From the NCBI RefSeq assembly GCF_963662255.1, contig NC_085053.1, forward strand, positions 620,001-684,000: a DNA stretch of 64,000 nt. The letters run 5' to 3'. The notes under the pieces are model-generated. The model did not search any database and was not told the origin of the DNA. It worked only from the letters and a program-made list of their open reading frames with translations. Made by a program: the position numbers and the translations under genes. The DNA comes from Cinclus cinclus. Taxonomy: Eukaryota; Chordata; Aves; Passeriformes; Cinclidae. Of this stretch, positions 27,701-42,700 are shown in pieces (within the stretch, counting starts at the first letter, position 1; each line of letters begins with the position of its first letter).

Positions 27701-30700
27701 CTTATGCTCACTCCACATGCTATTCCTCTTCCTTTCAAATGGCATATTGTTCTCTTTGCTCTTCAGAGGGAAGCCACAGCCTTATTTGTCACACATCATT
27801 CAAATCCTATTCTACAGGCAGAATTTTTATCTTGAAGATAAACAAGTTATCTTCCCTAATGACCCATGTGAGACAAGATAATAGCATTGCTGCTGTGCTG
27901 CAAATGGGAAATGAAAACAAGGAGATGTAAGTAAAATGCTTCCATTGCTTTTGGATGCCTTAACTGAGACTTCCAAGACATGATTTTCAGGAAATTTAGA
28001 AGTTACTACAAAGCACAGCTCAACAGCTTGCAGTCCTGTGCACAGCCCACCATGGGAAGTTCAGTTTAAGCGATTTATTGAGGGGAACTTGAGAATCCAA
28101 AGGCACAGAAGTGTGGCAGCACTCCAGGACTAACTGCCTCAGCTGGTAAGGCTTCCTTCCTCTCCCAATTTCTGATGTGAATTCTTTGACATCAGAGCTA
28201 CCTTACTTCCACAATGCCCTCATTCAGACCACTTGTCCATGAGCATCTCCCAGCTCCTGACTTCACTGGACAAAGAGTCAGAACAAAAAAGTTCTTCCCT
28301 AATCCATCCTAGCCCTTCCACACTCCCCGTGCTCAATGAATAATGCTGGAATGGTTTAGTAAAAGCAAGTTAAAGACAGCAAGAGAAGAAAACACTTCAA
28401 AAGGACAAAGCATTTGCTATTTTTATCCCAAGTGCCATGGTGAGCATAATTATGCAAATTCAAAAAACTTGTCATAATTGACCTTTTCAAAACATGTGTG
28501 TCCATGGGCCTAACATACAATTCTTTGGTGAACCTTGAAATTTATTAAAGGTCAGCAGCTCTAAAACTTAATTTCATTTAATCACTGAAGAACTTATTTA
28601 ACATGCAGCCATCACCAATCGTCAAGGAAAAACAAACTTGCTTAGAAACAGGTAAAAATTTTGATGCATTGGACTAGCAAAACCCGTAGCTTTAAAAAGC
28701 TGTAAAAGAAAATTTCAAAGAAGCTCTTGCTACAGAACTTAGCAGTTTAGCTGCTGTTCTGAAAATGTAACAATCCCAAAATCCAAGGTTTTGGGTCCAT
28801 CTGAAGTGCTGGAAGCAGATCTCATAAATGGTCAGAAGTCACAACACAAGACCCAGTGCAGCTACTCTGATGCTTATTTATATTATATTATATTATATTA
28901 CATTATATTACATTATATTATATTATATTATATTATATTATATTATATTATATTATATTATATTATATTATATTTTTATATTATATATTACTTTTTATGC
29001 AGGAGCCATTTGAGAAATTTCTAGGGTTTTTTTTTTTTTTTTTTACAGGAAAGTAGAACATGATGACAAATAGGCAAAGCTGCCCTTAATTAGAACAGAA
29101 GCTACAACACAAAATACTGATCCCCTTCCAGGACAGAAATGACAGAACTATGGCTTTTACCAAGGGAATGAAACAATGAACATATAAAAAGCTGAGGGCC
29201 AGACCAAACAGAATTAGTTGCCAGAGCACCACAGAAGATCATGAATCTATGACAATTTATACCAATGAAAGCAGTTTGTCCTTGAAGCTCAAGGTCATTT
29301 TTTCACTAAACACCCAATCTTTTTTCTGGAATTTACATGCAGTACAAGCCTTCATTTCCCGAGTTAAATCTTCTGCTCAGCAGCACCACGGTCTAAAGGA
29401 TGAATGTCATTTTTTTCCATTGGTGTCTACACTCTGAGAAATGTGTTGCTTGAACTGCTTCTTGTACACCAGATGGAAGGACATTATAAAATATCAGATG
29501 GCTCCCAAATAGGCTCTTTGAAATTCAAATAAGGTTACATATCCTTCACCTCACCATACAAGACCACAACAGGGTTGATTACAGAAATACTAGCACAGGT
29601 CTGTGTCAAATCAATAATGTGACATGGTGTCAAGCTTATCATGGGGGTTTAACTGTTTATTTTCATTTAGCACCTGCCTGCAGTGCCTGTCACCACCAGG
29701 AACATTCCAGGAAGTCCCAAACACAAGGACACCAAATATAGCCTGGGACACAGCAGCTGGGACTGTCCTGCCACAGATATTCCACTTCCACCCAAGAGGG
29801 TGAACGAGCTGGGGTGAATTTCTGGACGTAACACCCTAGCACAGGGATCACTCGGCAGCCAGACAAATAACCTGGGTTAGCTGACAGAGCTGGCTTTTGC
29901 AGCTCTGCCCCCACAAACCAGTTCCAATGTTGCCTGGAAAGGCTGACCTGGAACAGAGACTAGACAGAGCAAAAGGAATAAAACAGGAATTTATTGAAAG
30001 GATGCACTTTGGGCAGTGCAAGAGCCCGGCTGGAGGCACACCCAAATCAAATCCAAGACAGATCTTGGTCACGAGTTTTTACACTTTTATAAGTTTTGGT
30101 TCATCTACATATTGGGGTCAATTATCCAACCACAGCCCCAGGCTATGAAGTCTCAGCTCCCTGGCTTGCCCCCTTTCTCTCACCCTTGTTTCTGCTTTTT
30201 GGGTACCAGTTGTCCATTCTCTAGCTAGAAAGGAATTGTTTTGTCTAACTACCCTGTGAAGAGAACTTACTAACACATAACATGAAGTTTCAGAGTTACA
30301 CACGAAGTAGCAGAGATTCTGAAAAATATAAAAGCTAAACCCCAAGGCATCAGCAGGAGGTGGTGCTGTCCCTTGCATGCACTGAAATCACTGGTTTCTC
30401 CTTGCAGGGAAAAACTTCAGCAGATCAAGGGCACTTTATGCAAGTGTACGAGCCCCTGATGCCAAGCAAAGACTCAACTCTCATGAAAAAGGAACTGTTA
30501 AATGCATATTCAACATTTCTGAGAATTCCAAGACTATCAGCTCCTAATGCTTCCAGTCTGAATGCGTTTATTCTGAAAAGAACGGCAGCTCTTTAGTGTT
30601 CTGCATGAATTCAAACCACAGGCTATTACTCACAGAGAATAAACCTGTTGTGCCACCCATCTGTAACAGCCATCTGGGACAGATGTTTGAAATGGAAACT

Positions 30701-33700
30701 GCCACAAGATTTAGGGTTCCCTATCAACCCACCTCCCATCTCCATCAGTTACCCCTCAAATGACCCAATGAAGAAATTTATGGATCCCACCTGACTGAAG
30801 GAAGCAATACAGATGCTTCACACTGGTGTCCTTTCCTGATAAAGCAACATTTATTCTTTCCTGATAAACCAACAGTCCAGAAAGCAGATCAGTGCTACCT
30901 ATAGCTGTACCATCCCATCCCATGCCACCCAACCCCTGCTGCCTGGAGAGCTGGAGCTCACTTGAATCTTTTATGGGGATGGAATTGACCATATATTTTG
31001 TATGCAAAGTCAGACAGGCTATTTGTTTGCTCCCATTTACTTGCTACCAAGAACCTCAGTTTTTTAAGCCAAATATATCACCTTTAAAACATGTTGATGA
31101 TCAACAAACATAAATATTCTTCACAAAATTCTGAAATAAAATTATTGGCTATTCACGTCCAAGTTCTATAGATTTCAGTGCATGTCCATCTGGCAGACAG
31201 CTGCATTATTTATTTGCTGTCACACTCAGTAAATTGATTTACTGGCATTTAAAGGTGTCATCTCTACTCATTACAAATTCAGTGATCAGTCCAGCATTGC
31301 CACCATCACACCAATGACCTGAGTTTCAACTTTTAATCTCTCCTAAAATGAAATTCCACATGCAAAGCAGTACATGAAGAGACAGAGGAAACTGAAGGAC
31401 TAAGGTGCTTTGATTTTGAGTTAATTGATCTGTATACAGCAACAACTTGGTGAGAAAGTTAATTTAATTACTCAAGGGCAACATACATTTTTTGAGCCTG
31501 CTGTAAACTTCAGAACTGGCAGCACTGCTGTGCAGAATTAAGATAGGTGGACTTGAGAGACAAGAAAGAGGAATGAGGGCACATCCAGCAGTAGCCATCA
31601 GCTTGGAAAATGCATCAGAACACAAGAGACTCAAGGTGCTCTGGACTATATTCTAGGACACTGAGTGATAAGTGCAAGAGATTTTCAAGAAAAGATGCAA
31701 TGACCCCCCCCGCCCCCCCAAGCTCCTGTGCTGGCTGTTCCAGCACAGCCTCAGGCAAACAGCTCCAGAACCATCCCCACTGACCCAGGCAGTGCTTGCA
31801 GTGGAAACTGAATTCCAGCTGAAATAACACTACTGACAGCCCCAGGCAGCACAGGAACAAAGCAGAGCAGCGAGCTGCAGCTCACAGCCACACACATAAA
31901 TATAACCACAGCCAAACTGCAGGAAAAGTTGAGGTTTTGATCACGCCTCACTAGAGAAAAACATAATTAAAACCATTAGGTTTGGAAAACTTCCAGGCCT
32001 GTGAATCTGCCAAAGACATTTATGGTGATAGAAGAATAATAATATCCAGTAAAATCCCTGGACATAAAAGCACTAAAAGTGTTTTACAGTCAAAAATCCA
32101 AGGAAAGAACATTTTAAATAAGTTAATATGCATCTTCTATAGAAAAAGAGCAAGCGTTATTTTTACACCTCATAAAGTGGAGCTTGACTTCACAGCTATC
32201 TGTATCCTATCACACTTTTCCTGTCAGACCAAACATCTCTTGTTTTGATGCAAACAGAGCAACTTCTCTCACAGGGTATTTTTGATGAAAATGAACTCAA
32301 GGCTTAAAAAAGCAAAGCCCAAGTCCCTTCTGTGACAGCAAATTTCTGATGCTGCAATCCACTTTGCATGGACAGGCTTTGAAGGGTGCCCAGTTCATAA
32401 CACCATCCACCAAGAGGGGTGCATTACAGTAAAGCATATTGACATGCTTGCTCTTTTCACTGATCCATGCATCGGGCTCTTCTTGAGGTAACATTCAGAG
32501 AAATGTCTCATTTACTTGAAAAGAAAAAAAAAATTTCACAGTTTTTGGAGAAAACATTTGGCAGAATGCTGCCATATGCACCAGCATTTGAAAACCAAGC
32601 CATTCAAATGCTCATAATTTACTTAATCTCAGCAAGATATTTGGAAATTAGAGGCTTTTTATTACATTTTTCCAAAGCAGCATCACTTTGCATATTGAGC
32701 ATTAGATCCATCTGGGAAAGTGACACTCAAAACCACAAAGCCTTTTCAAGCCCATACCACCTTGTTGTACCAGGCTCTTCATACACACTGAGCATATTAC
32801 TTCCAGAAGCTGCTTTTTGGAAATAAGGGTAAGGGCAGACAAAATCTACAAAGAATGTTCAAATGGTGACCATAACAATTACAAGGCTCTCAGAAGCATC
32901 TACACTCGAGTGTTGTGATGACTTCCTGCAATTCCTCCTGTTTATTTTAGAATCAGGCACAAGAAAGCAGTTTAGAACTCCTTTCTTGAATAGGCTTAAG
33001 AGCTTTAAGAGGTTCAGAATTTCACAGCTGGCTGTACTGACAAATAATTGCAGTTTTGGATCAGTCTGAGCAATAAGCAACATAAGAAAGGAATTTCCAA
33101 TACACATGCACTGGAGCTGGAGCCTGTTTGGGATTGTACCTGTCAGAGCCCAGAAACTGGAGACAGACTGTGGCTACTTGTAGTTTATTTAAAGAAAACA
33201 TCTTCTGTCACCCTGCTTCTCAGTCATCACCCTGGTTTTGTTTCATGTATTTGCTATTTAAGCCTGGGAAAGGCAGAATTTTTAGTTAAAATTGTTGATT
33301 TTAACTAAACAACACAGCTGCCCACTAAACCTTCTTGACTACGGCACTCTACCTTATACAGAAAAACTCCTACTTTATTCTGAGCCTCCCCTGAAAAAAA
33401 CACCTGGAGCAGGCATCCAGGAAAGGGAGCAGAATGCAAGAAAAAAAATTCCTGGAATGATTCATTACCAAAGCAGTCAAAACCAAATACCAAGAGCATC
33501 GTTAACCTTTATTGCTACAGATCAGTGACACACTCAGGGTAAGGCTTTGAGAAAAAAGGTCATTGCAAAGTCCCTCTGCACAGCCTGGAAGTTTCTAATA
33601 GCAGCGTCCCAGACCTTTACAGGTATTTCTGAGATCTGGAGGATCTGGAGGAGCACAGACTTCAGAGCAAGGTGCTGCTGTGAGGCACAGATGAAAAACA

Positions 33701-36700
33701 AATCTCAAGCTGACTTAAGGCCATGTGCTCCAGAAAAACCATAGTTTTCCAGAAAAATGTTCTAACTAAACAGACGAATCTTACCAAGAGGCTGGATATG
33801 AACTGTTCATCCAAGAAATGCTCAGCAATGAAAGATTAACTTTACTATAGGGGTTTTGAACATAAAACTACCCTCCCACCTTCAAAACTACTTTCCTGAA
33901 TTTCTTTGTGCAGAATATTTACAATGCCCGCTTTCATTCTTAAGCAAACAGCAGGAAGAATATCTTCTTTGAGCAAACAGGTCTGGTTAGAGTGCAGAAA
34001 TTTGCCAAATATTGATTTTGTTAGGGATGAGCTTGGAATTTCCATCTTGTTTCAGTTTCACATTGAATGAACTTTTAGAAAGTGATTTTTTAAAACAAAT
34101 GCATTATATTGCATTAAAAGAAGTGAATTAAACTACTTCAGATAATGAACTGAAACAGCTATGATAATTGAGTAATTGAGAGCAGGAGAATTTATCCTTC
34201 AGGGTAAAACAGTACACTGGGGAAAATGATGTTGTCCTGAGAGGTTGTGTCTTGCTCAGGCAGGGCCACAGGCAGACACTGTGCCTGACTGGCCCAGATG
34301 TGGTTACTGGCAGGACACAACAGCAAGTAAGCCAACTTCTCTAGAATGCTTTATTTTTACAAGCCTTTTCTCCAGGGGCTCTTTCAGTCAGGTCTCTTCC
34401 CACTCCTTGTCTATCAGGTTTTATAAAACTTACCCTGAAACCTTTCTGCTTATGTTCTATTAAACCAGATTCAGTGAATACAAATAAGTGAAGGAACTGA
34501 AAATTCAATATACAAGCCCTTATTTCTGCTGGAAACTAAGTTAAAAAAATGTTATAAGGAATGCAGTCTTCACAATGTTCGTGTAAAGCATCCTGAGCAT
34601 CCAAGAGTTACAGGAGAAGCATTACCTGCTTGTAGTTCTCTGGGTGTCTAGTGAGATCAGTTTCTGTGACAGAAAAATGTCCGAGGTTCTGGTCCATGTG
34701 GGAGCCACTTGTGAATAAATGGATCTGGAACAGATTGATTCCAAAGATATGTGTCAGTGCAAGGAGCAGATCACTAGCATCATTAATTACCACCCAACAG
34801 CTGTGTGGGTTGGCAGTGTGATGTGACCAGTAGGCACAAAACCTTTCCCAAGGGACATGCACAAGTGTGAGTACTGCCCCCAACACAACAGCCAGAATGG
34901 ACAGGATAAACATGCACCAAAAACACCTCACAAAATGCTCCAGCCCTGCCAGAACCACGTGCAGAAATTGCAACCACTGCTGCTACAGTAAAACTGAAGG
35001 TTTCTCTCTTCATCCTGTCTTGAAGTCTTTTCCTTGCATTACACATGGTCTGGGGCATGGCATGAAAGGAGAAACCATTCACCTACACAGCAGCAGTCTT
35101 AACTGAGCTGAAATATACTCTCACAATAATTTTCATTTCTTTATTTTAAGTAGAAAATGCTACCTAGTTGCAGTAAGGTTCTCTTTTGCTGCTCCACACT
35201 GTTGGTTTTTGCTTACCAAGACCTTGTCCCAGCTGCACTGGTGATAGTATCATCAATTACTTGATGAAGAAGCTTCCCAAGTTAGTCAAGGGAACAATAA
35301 AAAGCAATTCCTCCTATTCAGAGCTGATCCCTTTGTTACTGTAATAACTGCAGCTGCCAAACAAGATAGCAGTGCACATTTGTCAGACAATCACTCATAT
35401 TTCATTAATATTTCTACCAGAAGACAGAGAATGTTTCCTGCTTTTCTTCCTTTATTCTAATACGAACTTTATCACACACTTGGGTATTGACAACTATTTT
35501 AAAGTTGACAGGCACTGGGTAATTATCAACCTTTCCGTGAAACTTCAGAATATTTTAGTGTTCCTTTCCCAAAACTCACTGCTGGTGACAACCATCTGTT
35601 ACATGTGCAGAGCTCTGCGAGTTTAAAAATAAAAGAGCACCTCCCCACACAATGTTCTTCCTTTCCACTTGCCACTCCTCTCTCTCCCTGCTGCACTCTT
35701 GTGTAACTCTGGCTGCCAAACCTTGGGGACCCCAGCACCAGCAGCGAATCTCAGCCCGTTTTCCAAGGCACGTGGCAGCAGCATCCCTGGGTAAAGCCCA
35801 AAACAAACACAGCAAAGCTGGAACAGCAGAGCAATATGGTGTTCCCCTGAGACCAGACTAGATGGATACCACAATAATCCAGTATTTGTATTTTTGCTAT
35901 CTCTTATAACTGCTAGAAGGTAAATAAGGCTTTAAGAGGAGAAGGACACCAAAGCAGAAGTAGCAGGTGAGAGGCTGAGAGGCAGAACATGCACAGCTGC
36001 TGCTCCCTGGCACTGGAATCCCCCCAGGTGAAGGCAGGTCTGATTTAACCTCACACCAACCTTTGCAAGAGAGCACAGGCACAGCCCCCCCATAGCCAGC
36101 ACCAATTCCTAAACGTCCTTGAGCTCAGACAAGCTGCTCTCCCTGCAGGGCACCTAATTCACCTAGAGAAGATGGGCAGGGGCCTTGTTCATGGTTCACA
36201 CACATTTGCATAAGAGGAAAAAATTCTGCTGCATTAAAGAATGCGCTTTGGAGATCTAACAAATTCACCTGGGGGGAAAAAAGCGAAGATTTTCACGCCA
36301 AACAGACAAAATATAAACAAACAAGGTGGCAATTCCCAGAGTAACATGGTAGATTTTTCATGTCAAGATACAGATGCATCTAGCAATTGCAGTTTAGCTC
36401 ACTCATAAATTACTGACAATGAGGTAATTACCCAGCATCAGTCCCTGCCCTCTATTATTCAGAGATCAAGACTTTGTCCTTGTCCCTTTGCTCTTACTAC
36501 CTCAGATATATAGATACAACCCACCCAATCCACTGCACTACATCTTATTTTATGTTGTTGATCTTAGAGGGGGCACAAGAAACCACTCCAGTCACAGGTG
36601 GTAATTCCCAGTGCTGCTCTGCATTCTTACTGACAGTACAACTCTTGCTCTTAGTTCCCAAGCATATTGAAACCATTATCCTTGCTTTACCATGATCTGA

Positions 36701-39700
36701 TAATTCCAATTATGTTAAACTCTTCTTCTACCATTGAGAATTCCACTCATTATCATTTTATTCTTACTAACCCGTATGCACAGCCGATAATCAGATATTC
36801 ACCTGCTTAAAAAAACCCCAAAATCATCTCTGAACCTGGTCTAACCCTCCACTACTTCAGGATGGAATATAGTGGAAAATACCCCCAGGAAATCCATCAG
36901 TTTTGCAGAAACTCATCTGTTTCTCTGTTTTTAATAGCATGTTGATTGTGACACAGCGCATTTAACAGAGTCCCCCAAAAATGAAAGTTTCACACTTTAC
37001 AGGTTCCTGTTTTGCTGAAACTATGCAAGGCCTCTCACTCACATCTTTTAAAGCAAAGACTAAATAAAAACAACTGCTCTCTCCTATGAATTCAAGAGGG
37101 ATCAAAACCCAGGCAGACAGATATTCTTCTGGCATTTGACAGAATGAAATAGAAAGAGAACAGAAGGAAGCAACAGACGTGCCTTACATAGTAATGTGTT
37201 CTCCATGTTCCCATGTATTTGAAGGCATACCAGGTAAATATGTACCACTGACAATTTTGAAGGAATTAGAATGGTATTACTACATTATACTTTCAAAGCC
37301 AGCCAACCTGTCCGTGTTGAGAAACCATTAAAATGTTATTCAACAGCTCATAGCCTCAGGCTGCAAAATTCCTCAGATACAGAGAGGTTAAGATTTCCCT
37401 CAGGAAGTCTTCCTCCTCCAGCAGGACATGTGTGCTTCTGTAAGCTTCAACATCCCTTCTGGGAGCTGAAGCCACTGCAAAGCAGCTCATCAGAGCAGCC
37501 AGCCAAGAGGAAGAGCCAGGCAGGCACCCAACCAGCAACTCCCAGCACAGGACCAGCTGCAGTCCTAGGGAGGCTTCCCTCTCTTGGGGACAGCAGAACC
37601 TCATCCCATCCACCTCAGGTGGCTGCAGGCAGGATGGAGGAGACAGAGGACGCAGCAATATTCATACTGAAAAATGCAGAGTGGAAGGAAGAGCAGTCAT
37701 CTTCTGAGTGAGAACGTCTTTTCCAACTGTTCTGTGCTCTTCTCAAAAGGGCCCAAATAGAGAAAGAAGCATTTTAGAGCCCATGTGAGTCACAGAATGA
37801 ATCTGCAGAAGTGTTGTCACTAGCTGACAAAAATTACAGCTCCTGATCAGCAGTAAATAAGATTGTTCCACAGCTGAGACACATAACCTGGTACATTATA
37901 AACAGAGCGAGTAAAAGCCATAATTAGCATTTTGTAGAGAAAGCCCTCTGTAAATCTGTCAGCATAATTAAAAAATGTAACACTCATTAGCCTCTTGCAT
38001 ACTGTGTGTGTGGTTTATTAGAGGAAAGCAGCAGCTCATATAGAGGTCACACTGAGGCACTTCAGTCTTCTAGCACATAGAATAGTTTAAAAGTTTGGAT
38101 ATTAATGCAGCAGTAAAAGCACTTTCTCCAGAGTCAGGAAATATCAATTATTGTTTATACAGCTGTTAAATTGTGGAAGTATGTCGTATTTTGTGTTACT
38201 GTAAATGCTAACATTAAGGTGGCACTGTAATGAAGTTCTTCCAAAGTCACATTTACCTTTCAATTCTGCTTTTAATTCAGGCTAAAATATAAATCAGAGC
38301 ACTGCACTTTATTAGAGCTCTGAACAGAACTCCCACAGCTGCACACATAATATCAGTGTGGGTTCATACATGGAGGAGCTGGGCTCAGTTCCACCCTCCT
38401 TTGTGCACCTCCATGGTGGCAGCCCTGACTGTGACAATCACCACCAGCACCAGTTCAGCCCAGCAGTGACTGCTGGAGAAGGCAGTAATGACAGCTCTGG
38501 GAAACTGGATGAACACAGACACAATTCATCCTTCTGCTTACTCCTCCAGATTCTGGAAATCCTGGCACAGGGACCTGCAGCATAACTAATTGTTGGAAAC
38601 TAGAAACCTGGGGTTTTTGAGCTTTCTGTGCTTTCTGACACTGACCCCCCAACAGAACACTGCCTTTGACTTGAGGCCTTGGAGAAGGCTTCCAAATTTA
38701 AGTAATAGAGTCACGGGTGTGTAGTTAGAATAGAAGTGTGTGATTTCACATAGTGAAGGGTTTGAAATTTGGGGTTTTTATAATATAAAAATAGGTATGT
38801 GACAAGATGGAGGATTTGGGGTGTTGTCTCCTTTCTGTCTTCTTCTTCATGATTTCAAGTAATAGCTTCTGGCTGGACAGTTAGTGTTGCATTGAGGGTC
38901 ACAGGAGTTTGGTTATTGGGTCAAAAGTATAAATAATATAGGTGTTAGCTTTTATTTGGACTGTTTAGCTTTAAAAGACCTTGTAACTAGCTAGATTCAG
39001 CTTCATTTTGCTCACTTTTAGCTGGTAGCTAGAAGTGTTGCAGAACTCTCTGTACTTTAGATAAGATTTAATAAACAACCAAGCCCAAACACGAGAAAAT
39101 TTGTCTCCTTTGTGTTTTTAATCCTGACTCTGAGTAAAGACAGAAGGAACTGCAGACAAACCACTAATTAAGTGGTGCAGATACCACCTTTACAATTAAC
39201 CTGTCTCTTGTAGTTGTCTGACTGTCCCAAATTTAGCACACATTTTGCCTTAAAGGGGAAGATAAAGTCCAAGTTTATCTCAAAGTACAACTTCCATAGG
39301 AGGGTCACCATCTCTCCTCTCCCCATCAACAAGTTTAGCCTCCTGCCCCATCAGCACATCTCTTGATTACCTCATTGCCTCGTTTGGACTGCTGAGAGTA
39401 TCTCTGTTTGTGCTCCAGGTCCCAGGTTTGACCTGCTCTTAATTCTTCCTTAGCCTCATTAACTGCATGCTGAGGCACTGGAGCTGCCTAATGATTTGTT
39501 ACTGTCAAGCCTCACATAAATCAGAGCACTGATGATGACTTATGGAGGCATTTGCCTCACCTACTAGAAAAACCAGCACACCTTCACCAGAGGTAGTTTA
39601 TCAGGGGGAGAAGATGCCAATCATTTCACTTGAGATTCACCTCTCCCAACCCCATCACAGTCCGTGATCACAGAGCAGAGCCAAGGACTGCCCGGGCACT

Positions 39701-42700
39701 TAGAGGGAATTGCCACCTTTGTTCCCAGACCAGGGAAGCACATCAGCAGTGGTCAGTGAGAAGCAAAAGGTTATTTTAGATGCTGCACACACAGCATCTG
39801 ATCCCTCTTCCCCAGGGCTGTCAATCAGACGTCTGCCCTAGCAATCAATTCATGGAAAGAACAAAATGTAACCTCATTATAGTTTTTAGCACTGCTCTGC
39901 CAGACACAGGATCAAAACCAAGAAGGGATCTTTATTCAAAGGTGAAGATGATTCTGACAACTTTTTGATGTTTATTTTGGGAAGAAATGTCCCCAAACCA
40001 TTTTTAGTCTCAAAAAAAAAAAAAAAAAAAAAAAGGATTTCTGTGAAGGTTTTGAGTACAGTAACAGCTGGCCCCATTTAGGTTATCTAAAGAGATATAA
40101 ATGGAGAAAGGGGACCTAGGGAAAGCAATTCTTAATAACTTTTAGGACTGTCTTAAGACCTGTATTTTAAATTTGTTTCTGGAGCCACCATCACTGTCAG
40201 CTTTGGGACTGAAGGCTGGTTCCATCCTAAACAGACAGAATGCTCCCAGATGTCTGTGATTAGACAGGCATCTACACACTCAAATGGGAAGAGAACTGGA
40301 ACCTCAGTAATGCAGGCACCATTACTGATTCCTGATTTAAAAGCAGATAAATTTTGGGTTCTGCTGAGATGTCCCCTAGCCCTTTGGAAAGAGATTTTGC
40401 ATTTCATTTTGCTACTATTATTTTCAATATTTATGCTTAACATTCTGAATGCACATTTCCAGTGAACTTAAGAGTTCTGCATTGCTACTTCTTATCTGGG
40501 GAACCGGAATGCTCTGTCTTGTTTCTACCAGGCATTTTCTGGGAAAAACAGCAGCAGCTTGTGGTTCCAGAAGTGACTAATGTGCCAACCTGAAAAAGAG
40601 ACTTTTATACAATTACAGCCTTACAAACACTGAACACACTACATTTTCTCATGGTTCTGCCACACTGGGTAAAGACAGAGGTGCTTACATTCAGAGTAAT
40701 TCTTACCTACAGGAAATGCAGAACTAGCAAACAAGAATAATCTGTACATTTAGCTCTAGCTGACAAGGCTTTTAAATAATAAACTATGTCATAGTGAGTT
40801 AGAAGAATCATTTACCTTGTGCAGAAGTTTGCACTGTTCTTGGTGCTGAGCGTGCAAAGTACACCACTGCAACCTCAGCCTCCCGTTTAACCACTGCAGG
40901 TACCGAACATCCACTCTGTCCTCAGCTCCTGCTTCACTTGTACCTTCCAGGCTGCTGGGCACATCATCTTCACACTGAAAGCAAGAAAGAATACCAGACT
41001 GCTTTTCATTCATTTCAACATTTTCAAGTCATTCAGGAGTGAACTTGCAAGACATGTAGGTCAAATCACCCTAAAATGAAGTCAATTCCAGCAGTACAGA
41101 GAAATCAGAACACAGGAGTGGGAACAGCCTAAACAAGTAGAGAAGTGTGGAATAAATATCAGCTTCTCAGCTGTGATGTGGTGAGGTGTCTCCTCTCCTA
41201 TCTTTCATTTTCCATACCCAGGAAGACACAGTGTTCCTGAGACAGCAAGCATGTTTTTTACCCAGATGGGAAAAATTTTATTTTGACTGGGTTCTGATAT
41301 GTCAAAGAATATAAAAAACAGATTTAGCTCCTGCAGTGTCTTCCTGAGACCCTATTTTGTAAATCAATAACTTGCATAGGGACAAAATCATGGGCCTGTG
41401 CTTGCCCAGCTATTTTCTTTTCTCCATCCAGCATTTCCTGTCTGGCAGGATTGAGGAAAAGGAAAAATCATGCAGCTGGCAATGGCCAGGACTCCACAGA
41501 GGCACTGCCAGCTACAGCTGTATCGTCTCTCTTGCTTGTTTTGCCTTTTTCTAGAGTAATTTGGAAGGAAGAAGAGAGAAGGACAGAGTTTCCATTTGTT
41601 CATCTTGTTCCACTTTCCTTATGCTGCAGATAAAAAAACCCAACAGCAGCTAACACCTTCATCTTCTGATGAAATTTCTGCAGCACATTTCTGTCTCTTT
41701 TTCTCAAGGAACACAGGGAATTCCACCTCCCCCAGCCCCTTGCACAAAGAGATCATTCACATGTACAGACAGATCTCTCTGTTTTCAGCTGAGACTCCTG
41801 CAGATTCCAAATTAAAAGGGGAAGAAGCCATGGGTAGTTTTACTTCTGATGACAGTAATACCATTTAAAGTGAAGCTTCCCATTTCATGCAGTCTATAGG
41901 AATGACACACAATAAACACAACCCATCATTCCAAACGTTTCTACTACAACATGTCATCAGAAATAGGAATAACATAGAACTGCAAAGACCTGCTTATTCA
42001 GAATGGATGTTTGCCATTCTGAAAGGAAGTGTCTCCCAGTTCTTAGACTCTCAAGACATTTCTTTAAAGTGGAAATTTAAAAAGCCTACTTGAAACATGA
42101 CTGTTTTCAAGAAAACACTTAGGCAGATATTTGGACCCACAGACCTTGATGGTATTTAAACATATGTGCTTCCCTGCTTCACAGACTTCCATGTTCAGTA
42201 AAATCTTAAAAGGATCCAGTTGGCAGGCAAAGCTTGAATGTAGCACCAATTTGGATCCTAAACTAACAATGCAAGCTGTAAAATTAAGATATTTAATCTT
42301 GCCTTAAATGCAGATCTCAACAGAAGTGTGCCTACAACCATGATCAAATAAGCCTCCTAACACTTGTTTTAGCCTAAATATCTCCAGCTGACAGGGCCTC
42401 TATTACAATGAGTGTTCCTATTATTTGCAAGCACAAAAATGCTGTTCTGGTCATATACCAAACTGTATCAATATTACAGGCTTGTTCCCTTTTGCTCTGT
42501 GGTTCAGATAAACACATGCTATAAATCACAGAGGTGCAGGGCTGGAAAAGGGCTTCTCCTCTGAAAGGCAGAGATTCACCTTTAACCAGGAAAAAAAAAA
42601 AGGGGAAAGGGGAAAGGGGAAAGGGGAAAGGGGAAAGGGGAAAGGGGAAAGGGGAAAGGGGAAAGGGGAAAGGGGAAAGGGGAAAGGGGAAAGGGGAAAG

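Larger units (their letters stand above)
15859..34625 (-). other. TEDC1: TEDC1 intron 5 (18.8 kb)
   Basis: The largest complete intron. It contains the two family C LTRs, the CR1 plus family B LTR nest, an antisense CR1, the TATTA array and the poly-C tract. Stretches 16-18 kb, 20.1-24.7 kb, 25.4-28.8 kb and 30.4-34.6 kb are AT-rich with only chance open frames under about 100 codons. An 18-bp perfect palindrome is at 22684-22701. Confidence 0.85.
34725..40815 (-). other. TEDC1: TEDC1 intron 4
   Basis: A 6,091-base intron. It holds the family A solo LTR and the A23 run. The rest, including overlapping frames at 35.5-35.9 kb and 37.3-37.7 kb on both strands, shows no recognisable protein or repeat. 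Confidence 0.85.
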
